Shown: piece by piece, positions 10,660 through 22,424 of the stretch
How positions within the stretch are numbered: position 1 is the stretch's first letter
How the letters are laid out: each line of letters opens with the position of its first letter
NCBI GenBank assembly: GCA_012845835.1
Contig: JABAKD010000009.1
Span: forward strand, 10,841,785 to 10,905,784
Length of the DNA: 64,000 bases
Origin: Undaria pinnatifida
Taxonomy: Eukaryota; Sar; Phaeophyceae; Laminariales; Alariaceae
Direction: 5' to 3'
The notes under the pieces: generated by a model
What the model was told of the DNA's origin: nothing
What the model saw: the letters and a program-made list of their open reading frames with translations, nothing else
Databases searched by the model: none
Program-made: the position numbers and the translations under genes

Positions 10660-12760
10660 GGTGTGCCCTGCCGCTGACGAGGCGGTGATGTTCGACCACT
10701 TCGAACTAGACACCCTGCTTGACACACCAGAGCAAGAGATCGGCCAGTCGATGTCCGAGGACGAGGAGGAGGAGGGCCGATCTCTTGCTCTGGTGTGTCA
10801 AGAAGGGTGTCTAGTTCGAAGTGGTCGAACATCACCGCCTCGTCAGCGGCAGGGCACACCTCGGAGCTTCCGCTTGCTGATGTGACCTCGCCGCGAAGAA
10901 GCACATCGTACACGCACAGGGGTGACACCACATGTTCTTCGCAGCGGCAGACGTCCCCGTCTTGCTCCTCCTGGCTCTCCTCGTCCTCCTTTACGTCCTT
11001 CTCGTTCTTCTCCTCTTCCTCTCCCCCGTTCTCAAGCTCCGAGGTGTGCCCTGCCGCTGACGAGGCGGTGATGTTCGACCACTTCGAACTAGACACCCTT
11101 CTTGACAACCAGAGCAAGAGATCGGCCAGTCGATGTCCGAGGACGACGACGAGGAGGAGGGCCGATCTCTTGCTCTGGTGTGTCAAGAAGGGTGTCTAGT
11201 TCGAAGTGGTCGAACATCACCGCCTCGTCAGCGGCAGGGCACACCTCGGAGCTTCCGCTTGCTGATGTGACCTCGCCGCGAAGAAGCACATCGTACACGC
11301 ACAGGGGTGACACCACATGTTCTTCGCAGCGGCGGACGTCCCCGTCTTGCTCCTCCTGGCTCTCCTCGTCCTCCTTTTCGTCCCTTCTCGTTCTTCTCCT
11401 CTTCCTGTCCCCCCGTTCTCAAGCTCCGAGGTGTGCACCTGCCGCTGACGAGGCGGTGATGTTCGACCACTTCGAACTAGACACCCTTCTTGACACACCA
11501 GAGCAAGAGATCGGCCAGTCGATGTCCGAGGACGAGGAGGAGAGGAGGGCCGATCTCTTGCTCTGGTGTGTCAAGAAGGGTGTCTAGTTCGAAGTGTCGA
11601 ACATCACCGCCTCGTCAGCGGCAGGGCACACCTCGGAGCTTCCGCTTGCTGATGTGACCTCGCCGCGAAGAAGCACATCGTACACGCACAGGGGTGACAC
11701 CACATGTTCTTCGCAGCGGCGGGACGTCCCCGTCTTGCTCCTCCTGGCTCTCCTCGTCCTCCTTTACGTCCTTCTCGTTCTTCTCCTCTTCCTCTCCCCC
11801 GTTCTCAAGCTCCGAGGTGTGCCCTGCCGCTGACGAGGCGGTGATGTTCGACCACTTCGAACTAGACACCCTTCTTGACAACACCAGAGCAAGAGATCGG
11901 CCAGTCGATGTCGCGAGGACAAGGAGGAGGAGGAGGCCGATCTCTTGCTCTGGTGGTGTCGTAAGGGTGTCTAGTTCGAAGTGGTCGAACATCACCGCCT
12001 CGTCAGCGGCAGGGCACACCTCGAAGCTTCCGCTTGCTGATGTGACCTCGCCGGGAAGAAGCACATCGTACACGCCAGGGGTGACACCAACATGTTCTTC
12101 GCAGCGGCGGAACGTCCCCGTCTTGCTCCTCCTGGCTCTCCTCGTCCTCCTTTACGTCCTTCTCGTTCTTCTCCTCTTCCTCTCCCCCGTTCTCAAGCTC
12201 CGAGGTGTGCCCTGCCGCTGACGAGGCGGTGATGTTCGACCACTTCGAACTAGACACCCTTCTTGACACACCAGAGCAAGAGATCGGCCAGTCGATGTCC
12301 GAGGACGAGGAGGAGGAGGAGGCCGATTCTCTTGCTCTGGTGTGTGTCAAGAGAGTGTTCTAGTTCGAAGTGGTCGAACATCACCGCCTCGTCAGTGGCA
12401 GGGAACACGTGCCCTTTCCCCCCCGCAACGAAGTCCTCGAGGGGTCACGAGACCGAGCAATTGGTGTGCGATGACTTGAAGGGGGGAGAACGAGGGCGAG
12501 GAGGAGAACGGCGTGGAGGAAGGAGAACGGGGGAGAGGAAGAGGAGAAGAACGAGAAGGTACGAAAAAGGAGGACGAGGAGAGCCAGGAGGAGCAAGACG
12601 GGGACGTCCGCCGCTGCGAAGAACATGTGGTGTCAACCCTGTGCGTGTCGATGTGCTTCTTCGCGGCGAGGTCACATCAGCAAGCGGAAGCTCCGAGGTG
12701 TGCCCTGCCGCTGACGAGGCGGTGATGTTCGACCACTTCGAACTAGACACCCTTCTTGAC
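10660..12760. repeat. Alternating inverted/tandem array within exon D (array 1)
   Basis: Forward copies of the exon D module (anchor GCGGTGATGTTCGACCACTT) occur near 10,682, 11,064, 11,452, 11,838, 12,227 and 12,718. Reverse-complement copies lie between them near 10,806, 11,188, 11,578, 11,965 and 12,353. The period is about 382-389 bp: about 115 bp forward, then about 270 bp inverted that also contains the upstream acidic-tract code. Forward and inverted arms meet around a GATCGGCC...GGCCGATC centre with about a 27-bp spacer. The X2 gene has a single forward copy, so the array is derived. Many long ORFs on both strands here are by-products. Confidence 0.85.
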
Positions 12761-15115
12761 ACACCGAGCAGAGATCGGCCAGTCGATGTCCGAGGACGAG
12801 GGTGGAAGGGGAGAAGGGCAAGGGGAGAGGGGACGGAGGGGGGGACGGAGGATGCCAAGGGGCGAGACTTTCTTCTGATGGCTGCCCTGGAGCGGACGCG
12901 CTTAGCGAGAGCTGCAAACAGCTCGCGAGAACGCGGGACAGGGGGACGTCACGATAAACGACAAGGCGTGCATTGTGAGTCAGTGGAAGTTTCGTTACGC
13001 TGCTGTAACTCTGTACATAGTACTCGGGGTAGAGATGTATTGTGATAGATGCGCATGCGGTATTGGCAGCATTTTTTGTGGTACATTGGGCATGCGGTAT
13101 TGGCAGCAATGGTTGTGTACATTGCACCCCTTAGTGGTATCCGAAGTCTAGACCGCCGTGGTGTCGCCACGAAATACAATGCTTACTGTCTCACGGTATC
13201 GCAAAATCTGGATTGCCTACGACATGCACGAACCCATGCAAACGCAAACCAATGGAGCAATCCTTGTGCTAGTGCCTAGTCGTATTCGTATTCATACTAT
13301 TAACAGCAGGTAGTCAATAATATCAACCAGCGTGCCGTGCTAAGGATAATCACTCGATCAAAGACATGAAACAACAAATAAGCTCCACCTCCTTCATCCA
13401 ACCATCCTCCCATCCGTCCATCTATCCATCCTCGAGAAAATAAATAATACTTGAACACCAAATTTTCTTCACCGAGTGTGCCCATCTTCCCCTCCTCATC
13501 TCTCCCCTCCTCTCTCCTCCCTCCCTACCCCTTCTCTGTTGGCCAACTATGTTATCGCAGAAGGTCACAGTGGACGAAGACCCGTCCTGGCTAGGTCGGG
13601 AAGGTTTCAATGGGATATTCATGAACCGGATTTTGCAGAGGAGGCATCGGGATGGGGGTTACGAGGTGCAACTTGCCGACGACGACGCCGGCCTCGAGGT
13701 TCAACTTCGGGGCAGATACGTGTGGGCATGCGTGTGGGGTGGCGAGGGGGATGGGCAAGCAAGCTGGAGGATTGAATGCAGGGGGTGATGACGCCGAAGG
13801 CGATGGCCGTGGAGGGAGGAAAAATCTGGGGGGTTTCCGCCTCAGACGGATGGGAGATTTGTAATCTTCTTGTTTTTTTTTGTTCTCCTGTGGGTCGTCG
13901 TTGTCTTCGTCGTTGGTGCCATAAGCCCTTAGACACAGAACTATTACAGCTGCACCCACGTTTTTTTGGGGGGGGGGCATTGCTTGATTTTTTGTGTGCG
14001 ATATTTTTTGCAGTATGCGGTGAAATAATTTCCTCGCGTAGTGGGCAGCGCGGTGTGGCATCACTGCGTCGCCGCGGGGAGGAGGTTATGAATAGTTAGG
14101 CTGACTCCTGGGAGTATGGCTGGCACGTCTGGTTGTAGGTTTGGAGTTGATGTTGTTTGGGAGGGGCTTGGAAAGGGCGATGGGGGGGGGGGGGGGGGGT
14201 CGGGGGCAGGGCTGGCTGAGCAGAAATCGTCGGAAGAGGTGGGAAGGAGGTCGTAGGCAGGAGACGGAATCTGAAATTCGCATGCGGTGCCTTTTTCTTG
14301 AAGCTGTTATACGGGCCTGTCGTCCTTCCCGGGTGAAGGGTTTTGCTTTTGGTACGCTGGTAATTAGCCTTGTTGTCTTGGGTCGATTTGAGTCGCCGCT
14401 TGACACAGGGGGTAGGCTATGCTGAACTCTCCAATTGCGTGGTCGCGGGGGAGGGGGTGACCATGTTCAAAGAAAGGCGCTGGATAGTTTACTATCGAAC
14501 CAGCCATCTTGTATCGAAAGAGTGTTTGCTGGGAGCCTTGTCGTCGACGTTGGACACAGCAGCGCAAAAGGCACGCCCATAGCACGGTCGAGGAGGGTTC
14601 GTGTTTGGCACAAGGTGACGCATGGCCTACGTGCGTGCGTGCGACCAGTCTGGGTTTCTGCTACGGTATCTGTGTGTGCTCTTTCACGGTGCATGCGGAA
14701 TGTTCACGGTAGCTTAATCAGAATGCGGGTTTTATTTCACGCGGTACCATAGTGAGGTTGTTCCGACATTCGTACTTGGCGTAAACAACCCGTTGCTCCG
14801 TTGCTCTTGTCACCCTCTACTATAAACTAGTACTGTAGACTAGTAGTTGTTCGCTCCCGAGGGCTGGAAAGTTGAAGCAGTTTTTGCAGCCCACGTCGTA
14901 AGGTGGAAGTAATCTGACCCAACAACTTGGACGTGGTGCAAGGATCTTTGTATCTGATGTCGACATGGGGGGGGCTGGGGGGGGGGGGTAAGTAATAATA
15001 AAGCTGCACACCACGGGACCAATAACAGGTCAAGCTCTACGTTGTCTGCTCTGTGCGTGCGTATGGAACGTGACCAAGGCCCAGCTCATCTCGCATGACT
15101 TTCATCATCGATCGG

Positions 15116-15164
15116 CGAGCTTCTGGACAAGCCGTAATCGTGCGTGCATCCCCTTGCCCCCGGT
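15116..15164 (-). mobile_element. 3' tail of a SINE, family A/B type, minus strand
   Basis: The reverse complement reads GGCTTGTCCAGAAGCTCG preceded by an ACCGGGGGCAAGGGG-like stretch, matching the 3' end of the SINEs at 3,124 and 58,006. Matching relics are at 26,005-26,055 (Y2) and 57,530-57,580 (Y3). Only the tail is clear here; the tRNA head is not recognised. Confidence 0.5.
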
Positions 15165-15432
15165 GTATGCGTGCGTGCCGTGGCTTTTATCTTCGTGTCA
15201 CTTATACCAAGGCGTTAGAAATATTGAATATTGCGAGCCTATGCTAAACGATCACCCTGCCCTCCCTTCCCCAGCGTTCTGTTGCTGTGTTATTCTAACC
15301 CTCTTGCGAGTACCATCACCCGCCCCCCCCCCCCCCCCGGATTTTGGAGATTAACTACTTGGATTAAGACGGGGATATACTTGATCCGTTGGAGTGGCCA
15401 ACAACAGCGAAGAGCGGAAGAGCCATTGTTAA

Positions 15433-15769
15433 TGTACGGGGGTACCTATAATAATGAGCAATTTATCTCAGGTTCTTCACCAGATGAGCTCTACAATATC
15501 TTGTATAAGAAGATTAAGGGGCTGCCTACAAGACACAGGCCACCTTCTGGCGTAAGTTCCTCTACTAGGCAGAGTTCCACGTTGGTCACTCACTTGTACT
15601 AGATAAGCTCGTGTCCTAGTTCCACCACACTCCACGGACGAACCTGAATAACGTTCAATTCCGCGAGGCAAAACCGCCATCCCCTTTTCCTATACGCACA
15701 TGCCTTCAAGCATGTGAAGCCCTTTTATATCCAGCCGTATCCCAATATCTACGCCTTGTTAGGCTCCCA
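15433..15769 (-). mobile_element. Candidate 3' LTR of retroelement R1
   Basis: The segment 15,702-15,769 matches the outer end of the R2 element at 38,079-38,147, including the minus-strand TATA box TATAAAAGGG (about 15,720-15,729). On the plus strand the stretch begins TGTACGGGGG and ends GGCTCCCA, which gives TG...CA ends. Homology with the empty block Y3 fades near its left edge. The left limit and the total length (about 337 bp) are inferred, because only the right 68 bp can be matched to the other terminus. Confidence 0.4.
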
Positions 15770-16429
15770 TGACAATACCATACACTAGCCCACCCCGATG
15801 AGCCGTAATATGCAGAAATATGCAAGATTTCGGGGGATCACCGATTCCACGATCTAGAACATGACTCGAAGATGCGGCTTTTCACAACCTACTCACACAC
15901 CTCTACCCTGCGAGGCTACGAAGTCTCAGGAAAAATGCTACAGCAGAAAACGTCAAACGAACGAACGGAAGATAGGGGAGATGGGAAAAAGGGTACAGAA
16001 CACTCCGGCGAATGGCGGGAGTGACAGGCGCGAGAGCTATCACTTACTTCCACAGATAAGCGAGGGAAACGGGGGCAGAGAAGAGGGAAAACGGGAACTA
16101 TGCAGAATATAAAAAACATTAACAAAAAGCGAAAGCGCTGGGGTCGAAGGCGGAAGAGTCAAAAACCTCGCGAGCAAAAACCCCAAGCGTGTCGCAAAAA
16201 CGTACCAGAACGCGCTACGTACGGAAACCCAACTCGCGCGCGCGGAATGGACATCGTTGCCCCCACCCCTGCGAGGCGACGTCAAACCGGGCGGAGGAAT
16301 TACAGAAACATCCCCCCAGGAAACTGAATCAAAACCCCAGAACAAAAACGAATGTCCCCCAAAGAAGCAAAATTTCAAAACCGGGAAAACCGGATCAAAA
16401 TAACTCGAGGGCGGTGGTGGCCTGAACGT

Positions 16430-17067
16430 CAACTAGCCACGTACCGCGCCTCGAGATTCATCTACGCTACTGTTGAATCCCGCGTGCAACTGATCCACCC
16501 CGGCGGAGTTGAAGGCACCAGGAACCTTGAACACCTCCTGTCGAATCGTGTGGTGAGCCGGAGAGGAGAGGAAGCTTGATCGGTCCCGCGTCGTCTACAT
16601 AAACGTACCAAATATTCCCCGTCGATGGATGTGCGAGCGCCGATTTTTGCAAGCCACCACCAGCCGTCCATCGGCATTTGTACCAAAAATGGGCCCCAAT
16701 TGAGGAACACCGTGGTGCTGTAGTGGCGTAACCAGTCAGTGCGCGGCACGCAGCCGTAGCCAGGTGCCAAGAAACGTTCGCCGTTAGCACGGGAAAGCTC
16801 GCGTTGTGCAGCTCAATGCGCATCTGCCGATACAGGCCGGTCGGTTTGGCGGTGTTGGTTCGGAGTGCCAACCCAGCAGAGCGAGATCTGCTGGCGTGAG
16901 AGCTGGAGGGTCCACTTTCCCGTCCCACCGACGGGCGGGAGAGCGCAGTCCAATGCGTCTCGTACATCACCGCGATGACCCCCACCTCTACCACGGACCG
17001 ATTGATGGGCAGTGATACTTTCCACCTCTAGCCGATGGAGGGGCGCCGACACGTCGTCTTGGGTCAC
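16430..17067 (-). pseudogene. Chromodomain-like and Tudor-like tail of R1 polyprotein
   Basis: The N-terminal half (16,813-17,067) encodes the chromodomain-like pattern EVESITAHQSVRGRGG followed by an HW..LS.PSWERE-like segment. The downstream segment encodes HFWYK...WWWLAKI...YLVR, as in Tudor or Agenet folds. Chromodomains at the integrase end of Ty3 elements are known to direct integration to marked chromatin. The frame is broken several times, and more often than in R2, with single-base indels typical of poor consensus. Confidence 0.55.
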
Positions 17068-18577
17068 GTGATATGGGGGGGATTTTTCGTAAAATTGTTG
17101 AGCACGTACGGCGTCAACCCATCCGGAAGGTACTTAGGCATGTCGTCGCGGTCGTGGCGGTTGGTGCAGGGCTTGCAGCGCTCGACGGAGACGCGGCGGT
17201 GGGCATCCGCGCCGGGCATGTCTGTGGGGAGGTCCAAATAAAGGAGCTTATCCCCGAGAGGGGAACCGTCCGGTGCGTCGCTAGAGGGGCAGGGGCCGAC
17301 GGCAAGGATCTTGTAGGGGCCCGTCGAATTTAGCGCGATTTTGGTCTTGAGCGCCTTTGCATCCGTGCCGGCTCTCGCGCCTTGGCGAGTAATGGAGGCC
17401 GTATTATACAGCCAAACCCAATTACCCACAACGAAGTTGGGAACCTGCCGCAAAGCGTCCGAGAGGGCGGAGTTCCGCCGTTCCACGCGGGAAACTGTTA
17501 AGGCATGCATCTCGCGAACAATACCATTGGCGCGCTGTTGGTGTTCTGACGCCAGGTCGCAGTATGCGAGGTGGTCGCGGGCCAGGCTCTGATGGCCGGC
17601 GACCCCGGATTGGTTGCAAATAGTGAGGGGGGGCGCGGGAGTCTGCCCATGTGAACCTCGTTGCGGGCCAGACCAGTGGCGGCACTGACCGAATTGTTGT
17701 AGGCGAACTCCACGTGCGCTAACTGCGCATGCCAATCGTCTTGGCGTTCGTTGACGACCATAGCCAGCATTTGGGCCATTGTGTGGTTAACGCGCTCCAC
17801 ACCACCGTCGCCGCTTGGATGGTAGGAGCTGGTGGCGATTTTTCGAACACCAAGAAGCTCATATACGACGTGTGAAAGCTTGGAGCAGAACCGGAGGCCG
17901 TTGTCCGAGAGGATGCTACGTCGACACCCTCAAAATGAATCGTACCGGTTGATAAGGATGTTGGCCGTGCCTTCAACTGTAAATTCAGCGACGGTGACGG
18001 CGAACATGTCCGCACGACGGCTAAAGCGGTCGGTGAAAAGCAAAATATAGGTGTTACCCCGGAGCGTGGCCGGCAACGGCCCAAAATAGTCCACGCTTAC
18101 CGCAATGCCCGGCCCCGGAGGGAGGGGAATCCAAACGATCGGCCATCGAACCGTCAGTCGCGGTGTCTCCCGCGCTTGGCACTTCAAGCAATGGCGCAAC
18201 CACCAGCGGGTGCATATGCTCATTCCTATCCACGCATAGAAACGCTCGAGCATGCGAAGTGTGCGTGCCGTGCCTAGATGGCAGGGAGCAGTCGAATGGC
18301 AGGCTTGCATGATCCAAGGGTGCATGAGTAGCGGCACGTAAATACGGATTGGTTCGTCGCTTAAAAGGCAAGCCGCGCGCCCCGCAGGCCGTAAGGAGTG
18401 GTGGGCCGGGTTTGGATTGCGGACGAGGAGGACAACGTCCTCGTCGGTAGTATGGAGGCGGCCTTTGCCAGCGAGCTCTTGGATCTCCGAGAAGGGGGGG
18501 CGCTGGTGTGAGACAAAACGCGCTAAGACTTCGGTGGGCAATGTATTGTATGGCGGCGAAGCGCGTAGGCTCTGCAC
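17067..18577 (-). pseudogene. Integrase region of R1 (frameshifted)
   Basis: The order is zinc-binding domain (two His, then CLKC), first catalytic Asp in VDYFGPLP (frame ending 17,930), second Asp in LSDNGLRF, catalytic Glu in GGVERVNHTM and the AYNNSVSAATG signature (frame ending 17,498), then a C-terminal region (ending 17,064). The catalytic residues are present, but the domain is spread over three frames. All breaks recur in R2 at 27,933-29,446. Confidence 0.8.
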
Positions 18578-19720
18578 GTTGCTCTCTCTTCCCAGTCGGC
18601 GGGCGAATAACGCGCAGCGGAACCACGAAAGTGTAGTTCGGCAGCAGCGCCGAGGGCGTCCAAATCGGTCGCAGGGGCGGAGGGGGGCTCCGAAGGAGTC
18701 GAGAGCCCTAACAGCGGGAGACCCAAAGGCTCCGCTCGGTCGCGGTCAGACGGGATTGGTGACGTCGGGACAGGCGTTGGGGCTCGAGCTGTGTTCGCGG
18801 CGGCAGCAAAAGGCAGTCGAGGGCGCGAAACGCGCGGTGGATGGTCGACCCGAGAGGAAGACGTCTGCAGAACCCGGCCGGGTCCGAAACCATAGTCAAC
18901 CGCAGGCTGCGCGGCCCCGGCCGCAGCGGCTGTTCTTCGGCGTGTCCGAGTGGAGATGCGGCCCGTAGGCGGGAGTGCAACGGAAGCCTCCAATGGGGGC
19001 GTAGGAGCCCTCGGGAGTAAGTCTGGCGGAGTAGCCCCGGAGGGTACCGCGAAAACCGGAGTGAGAATGGCGTCGGCGGCAGGCCAAAATGGCGCGCGGC
19101 CGAGGCGGTCATCACCGGTACCGACGAAAGCAGAAACACGTGCCACGAATCTCCCGGTGGAAGCAGAAAGGTCGTCAATCCTCATACGTGACCCGTGTGC
19201 GCGAAAATCGCAAAAATCAGTGGAGGTAAGGGGGAGCCCACCCAAGACGGCCCTATCGGGTAGGTGCACCGGCCTACCCAAGCCAAATGGCGGGGATCGA
19301 TGTGGACGGGGTGAGCAGGCCGCAAGTCCTGACGAGGTATATGGCCTCATCGTCGATAAGGGTGAGGCGGCTAGAACCGCTGCGGTCGTGCTCAGTCGCC
19401 GGCTGTGGCAACCGCGAGAGGAAGTCAGCATTATCATTGCGCTTCCTTTCCGGTACTCTAGTGTGTAGTCAAACGCGATGAGATACTCGAGCCACATCTG
19501 GACTCACGCGTTGTGGTCTCCGAATTTTCCGATACTTTTCAGAGCCTTGTGGTTCGAGAAAATGCGAAACTTCGTACCCTGTAGGAAGCCTCGAAGGGGC
19601 TTGATCGCCCATGCGATGCTGCCCGCTTCCAACTCAAGCGGCGTTCAATGTCTTTCCGAGTCGAGGGTAGCGCGGCTAACATAGGCAATGGGTCTCACGG
19701 AGCCGTCGGGTTCTTGCTCT
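18577..19720 (-). pseudogene. RNase H end and Pro/Ala-rich linker of R1
   Basis: The frame begins in the RNase H C-terminus (WLEYLIAFDYTLEYRKGSA), then shifts. A low-complexity Pro/Ala/Arg-rich linker to the integrase zinc finger follows. The same breaks are seen in R2 (29,392-30,591). Confidence 0.65.
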
Positions 19721-20690
19721 AGCGTAGCGCGAAAGCCGTCAATGCTGGCGTCGCAGTACACCTGAAAAGGGCGGAAGCCGTCATCCACGGTGTCCCAATC
19801 GGGGAAGACGAGGACCGGTGGAACTCCGCAAGCTTGTCACGCACGATGACTTCCATTATCGGCGTGAACAGAATGTTGACGTCCTCCTTGAGGAGGGCCG
19901 TGATTGGTCGAATCCGCATATCTGGCCGAAACTTTCGGTAGTGCGAAAGGCCACCTAGGAGAGAGCGCAGCTGCTTCAGGTCGCGAGGCATGGGCATGAG
20001 GGTGAAAGCCGACGCTTTCTCGGCGTTTGGACATACGCCCGCGGGCGAGATGGAGTGGCCCAGGAAATCGGCGTCCGTCGCGCCGAGTCTGGCTTTCGAG
20101 GGGGATAGCTTAAGGTTGTGCTTGCGCAGTCGCTCGAAAAAGAGGGCACGGATGGTTTTAATGTGGGTCGACGGATCTGAATCGAACACAACCACATCGC
20201 CCAGGTACGCCGCAACCTGTTCCAAGCCCTTGGTAACCTCGTTGATCACCTTCACAAATCAACCAGGCGATGCGCTGCTTCCCTGAGGCATACCCAGCCA
20301 CTCATAAAGGCCCGTGGGCGTGCAGAATGCCGTGAGTGGAACTGTGTCGTGGGCGGCTATCTGGTGAAACGACGACACTAGGTCGAAAAGCGAGAAAACG
20401 CGTCCCTTGCCCAAAGAGTCCAGGACCTGATCCACGAGCGGGATGGGCAGCTGGCTGAGTCTGCTAATGTCGTTGAGCTCCGTGTAGTTAACAGTGATCC
20501 GAACCCCGCCAGATTGTTTTGGGACGACCGCCAGAGGGCTCGAGTATGGCGAAGTCGAGTGTTGGATCAGACCGGCAGCGTGGTACTGATTGAGGGTGGT
20601 GTCCACCTCTTTGGTCAAGATCGGGTTAATGAGATGTAGTCGGGAGGTGACAGGCTTACTGCCCTCCGGTACCAAAATTTCGAAGGGCAT
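19719..20690 (-). pseudogene. Reverse transcriptase of R1 (inactive)
   Basis: RT motifs are clear: FSLFDLVSSFHQI with the first catalytic Asp, GLYEWLGMPQGSSASPG, then a TGA stop (about 20,256-20,258). The frame reopens with KVINEVTKGLEQVAAYLGDVVVF and the connection segment LGHSISPAGV. The family motif is Y-x-D-D and here it reads YLGD, so one catalytic Asp is replaced. Both the stop and the substitution are also in R2. One codon near 20,348 is missing relative to R2 (AHDTV against AHNDTV). Confidence 0.85.
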
Positions 20691-21244
20691 CAGAGAGAAG
20701 GAGCCAAAAACCGTTTTGGAGCTGGAAAAAAAACTTCCGGAAATTCGCGGAGGACGTCACCTAGTTCCTCGATGGCCGCAGGGGTCCACTCCGGGCTATG
20801 TAAGTCAAAAGTTATTTTGCGGAGATGCTTCGGCAGGCGGTGCCAGTCGCGCAGGAACAAAACCCTTTGTTCGGGAGTCAAACGCTCGAGCAGGGCAGGC
20901 GAGGGCGAGGCCGTGGCTGCAGCCGCTGCGAGAGAGGGTTCCAGAATGGCCGCCACCTCAGGCGCGTTTGTGGGCGGGGAGACGGCTGGTGCGCTGTTCG
21001 TACTCTGGAAAACGGCAATGGGTGCGCGCATCAATGGGGCGTGGGCGACCCCCAGAAGGTCGCCAGGATCGCGGTCGGTCGCGCCAATGATGGGGAGAAC
21101 TTGTCGCCATGAAGCGGCAAAACTTTCTTCGGCAAGAAGAAGATCCGACTGTGGCAACATTTCGACGAGATAGTGGCCCGTAAAAGCTGGTAGGCCGTTA
21201 CTGCGGACCAAATTAACAGCGAGCAGCTGAGGCTCGTCTGACAA
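20690..21244 (-). pseudogene. Protease-RT linker of R1
   Basis: This open frame of 184 residues has moderate complexity and ends in EFPEVFFPAPKRF, a typical lead-in to Ty3 RT. It matches 31,565-32,119. No separate enzyme domain is recognised. Confidence 0.6.
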
Positions 21245-21265
21245 AGCGACGCGATCGGCGCCATC

Positions 21266-21924
21266 CTAACGGAGACAAAAACCTCCCCCAGAGGCGAGGG
21301 GGTCGGGTACAAAAGCCGATGCACCCGTGGAGGCATGGTGAAATAGCGTCAGCTCCCCGAAAACCCTCTGGTCAGAGGGGCGGGGAGGGAAAGAGCGGTA
21401 GGACCGCGTATTAAAACGCACCCAGCTATCGCGTCCCAGGAGCACCGCGTGTTGCATAACTGAGGGCGGAACGACGCAGGCCCACACGGCGAGAGAGCTC
21501 GCCGCTTGTTCAGCCCGGAAAAATTGGACGCTCAAGCGGACGCTCGTCGAAGTTCGTATGGAAGCGGATCTGCCGAATTTCCCCCAGGAACGTGGGGCAG
21601 AGCCCTGCTCGCAATTCACGGCGGCCACGCCACCCGCAAGCATCTGCTCCAAGACGTCACGGCGGATGAAAGTCTAGGTGGAGCCCGTGTCTAGGAGCGC
21701 GACACAACCAAAAACTGTAGAGGCGGTAGTTCCACTATGCACGGTAATTTTGGTGGTAATAGAGGCGATGTCGAGCGTAATCGTGTCTCCGACGAGGCCC
21801 GGGCCGTGCTCGGGGAGCAAAGGCATGTCCGCGGGGGTGAGCGCGGCGCACGAGGCGATAGCCACAACAGGGCTGTGGTCCGCTGGCGCGTCGAGAAAAT
21901 GGGTCGAAAATTCTGAAGGAGGAC
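21266..21924 (-). pseudogene. Retropepsin-like protease of R1
   Basis: The active-site signature ALLDTGST is followed directly by a TAG stop. The same frame continues TFIRRDVLEQM and, later, VLLGRDSW, the usual C-terminal protease motif. The stop is shared with R2. The N-terminal side runs into the assembly gap at 21,925. Confidence 0.75.
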
Positions 21925-22424
21925 NNNNNNNNNNNNNNNNNNNNNNNNNNNNNNNNNNNNNNNNNNNNNNNNNNNNNNNNNNNNNNNNNNNNNNNNNNNN
22001 NNNNNNNNNNNNNNNNNNNNNNNNNNNNNNNNNNNNNNNNNNNNNNNNNNNNNNNNNNNNNNNNNNNNNNNNNNNNNNNNNNNNNNNNNNNNNNNNNNNN
22101 NNNNNNNNNNNNNNNNNNNNNNNNNNNNNNNNNNNNNNNNNNNNNNNNNNNNNNNNNNNNNNNNNNNNNNNNNNNNNNNNNNNNNNNNNNNNNNNNNNNN
22201 NNNNNNNNNNNNNNNNNNNNNNNNNNNNNNNNNNNNNNNNNNNNNNNNNNNNNNNNNNNNNNNNNNNNNNNNNNNNNNNNNNNNNNNNNNNNNNNNNNNN
22301 NNNNNNNNNNNNNNNNNNNNNNNNNNNNNNNNNNNNNNNNNNNNNNNNNNNNNNNNNNNNNNNNNNNNNNNNNNNNNNNNNNNNNNNNNNNNNNNNNNNN
22401 NNNNNNNNNNNNNNNNNNNNNNNN
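21925..22424. other. Assembly gap of exactly 500 N
   Basis: The run of N is exactly 500 long, which is a placeholder length rather than a measured gap. The sequence on its left ends inside R1. The sequence on its right begins inside the inverted array and repeats the same order of features, so the two flanks overlap in content. Confidence 0.95.

Larger units (their letters stand above)
1..10900. repeat. Large duplicated block X1 (partner 44,523-55,000)
   Basis: Position 1 aligns with 44,523, and the two sequences stay colinear and nearly identical for almost 11 kb. Differences I can see include an 11-bp tandem duplication in X2 near 45,466, about 484 bp present at 2,741-3,224 but missing in X2, about 126 bp inserted in X2 at 48,134-48,259, CTG and CCACCT repeat-length changes, and scattered substitutions. 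The left edge of X1 lies outside the window. It could be a real segmental duplication or two haplotypes placed in one scaffold; the sequence alone does not decide. Confidence 0.85.
2447..13863 (+). pseudogene. Broken copy of five-exon acidic-protein gene (X1)
   Basis: This is the X1 copy of the gene described at 46,986-56,560. Exon A is 2,447-2,575 (ATG start; donor GTACGT), exon B 4,155-4,247 (acceptor after a pyrimidine tract; donor GTAAGT), exon C 9,120-9,236 (donor GTATGT), exon D from 10,145 with donor at 12,975, and exon E 13,561-13,863. Exons A to C are open and phase-0 compatible. Exon D has lost one C in the Thr/Ser repeat (near 10,250), which shifts the frame. Its middle is replaced by an inverted-repeat array (10,660-12,760), and the second module present in X2 is deleted. 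Exon E also has frame-breaking indels. The gene is therefore very probably non-functional here, unless the indels are assembly errors. The protein family is not recognised. Confidence 0.6.
12780..16430. repeat. Duplicated block Y1 (partners Y2 and Y3)
   Basis: This block holds the end of exon D, exon E and about 2.5 kb downstream. It matches 23,690-27,300 throughout and 55,530-57,158 closely, then continues as diverged homology toward about 58,680. Between Y1 and Y2 there are many single-base indels, especially in homopolymers, unlike the almost identical retroelement next to them. Pyrimidine- and purine-rich DNA at 13,860-15,100 contains poly-G runs and no credible gene. Confidence 0.75.
15433..21924 (-). 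mobile_element. Ty3/Gypsy-like retroelement R1, 3' part, cut by gap
   Basis: The element is read on the minus strand from the gap edge at 21,924: protease, linker, reverse transcriptase, RNase H, integrase, chromodomain-like and Tudor-like segments, then the LTR-like end. The sequence from about 17,000 to 21,900 matches 27,870-32,780 almost base for base. I can see only three indels, each of three bases (near 19,707, 20,348 and 21,866). All frameshifts and in-frame stops I identified are shared with R2. The Gag and NADAR parts are missing because the contig ends. Confidence 0.85.

Noticed and set aside
10195-10725. Long antisense ORFs across the acidic exon
   Set aside because: Glu/Lys/Asp-rich code gives Ser/Pro/Leu-rich open frames on the other strand. 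They have no splice context and no family resemblance.
18523-19497. 324-codon ORF as a separate accessory gene of the element
   Set aside because: Its start is the RNase H end and its middle is the linker to integrase. It is a frameshifted piece of Pol, not an extra gene.
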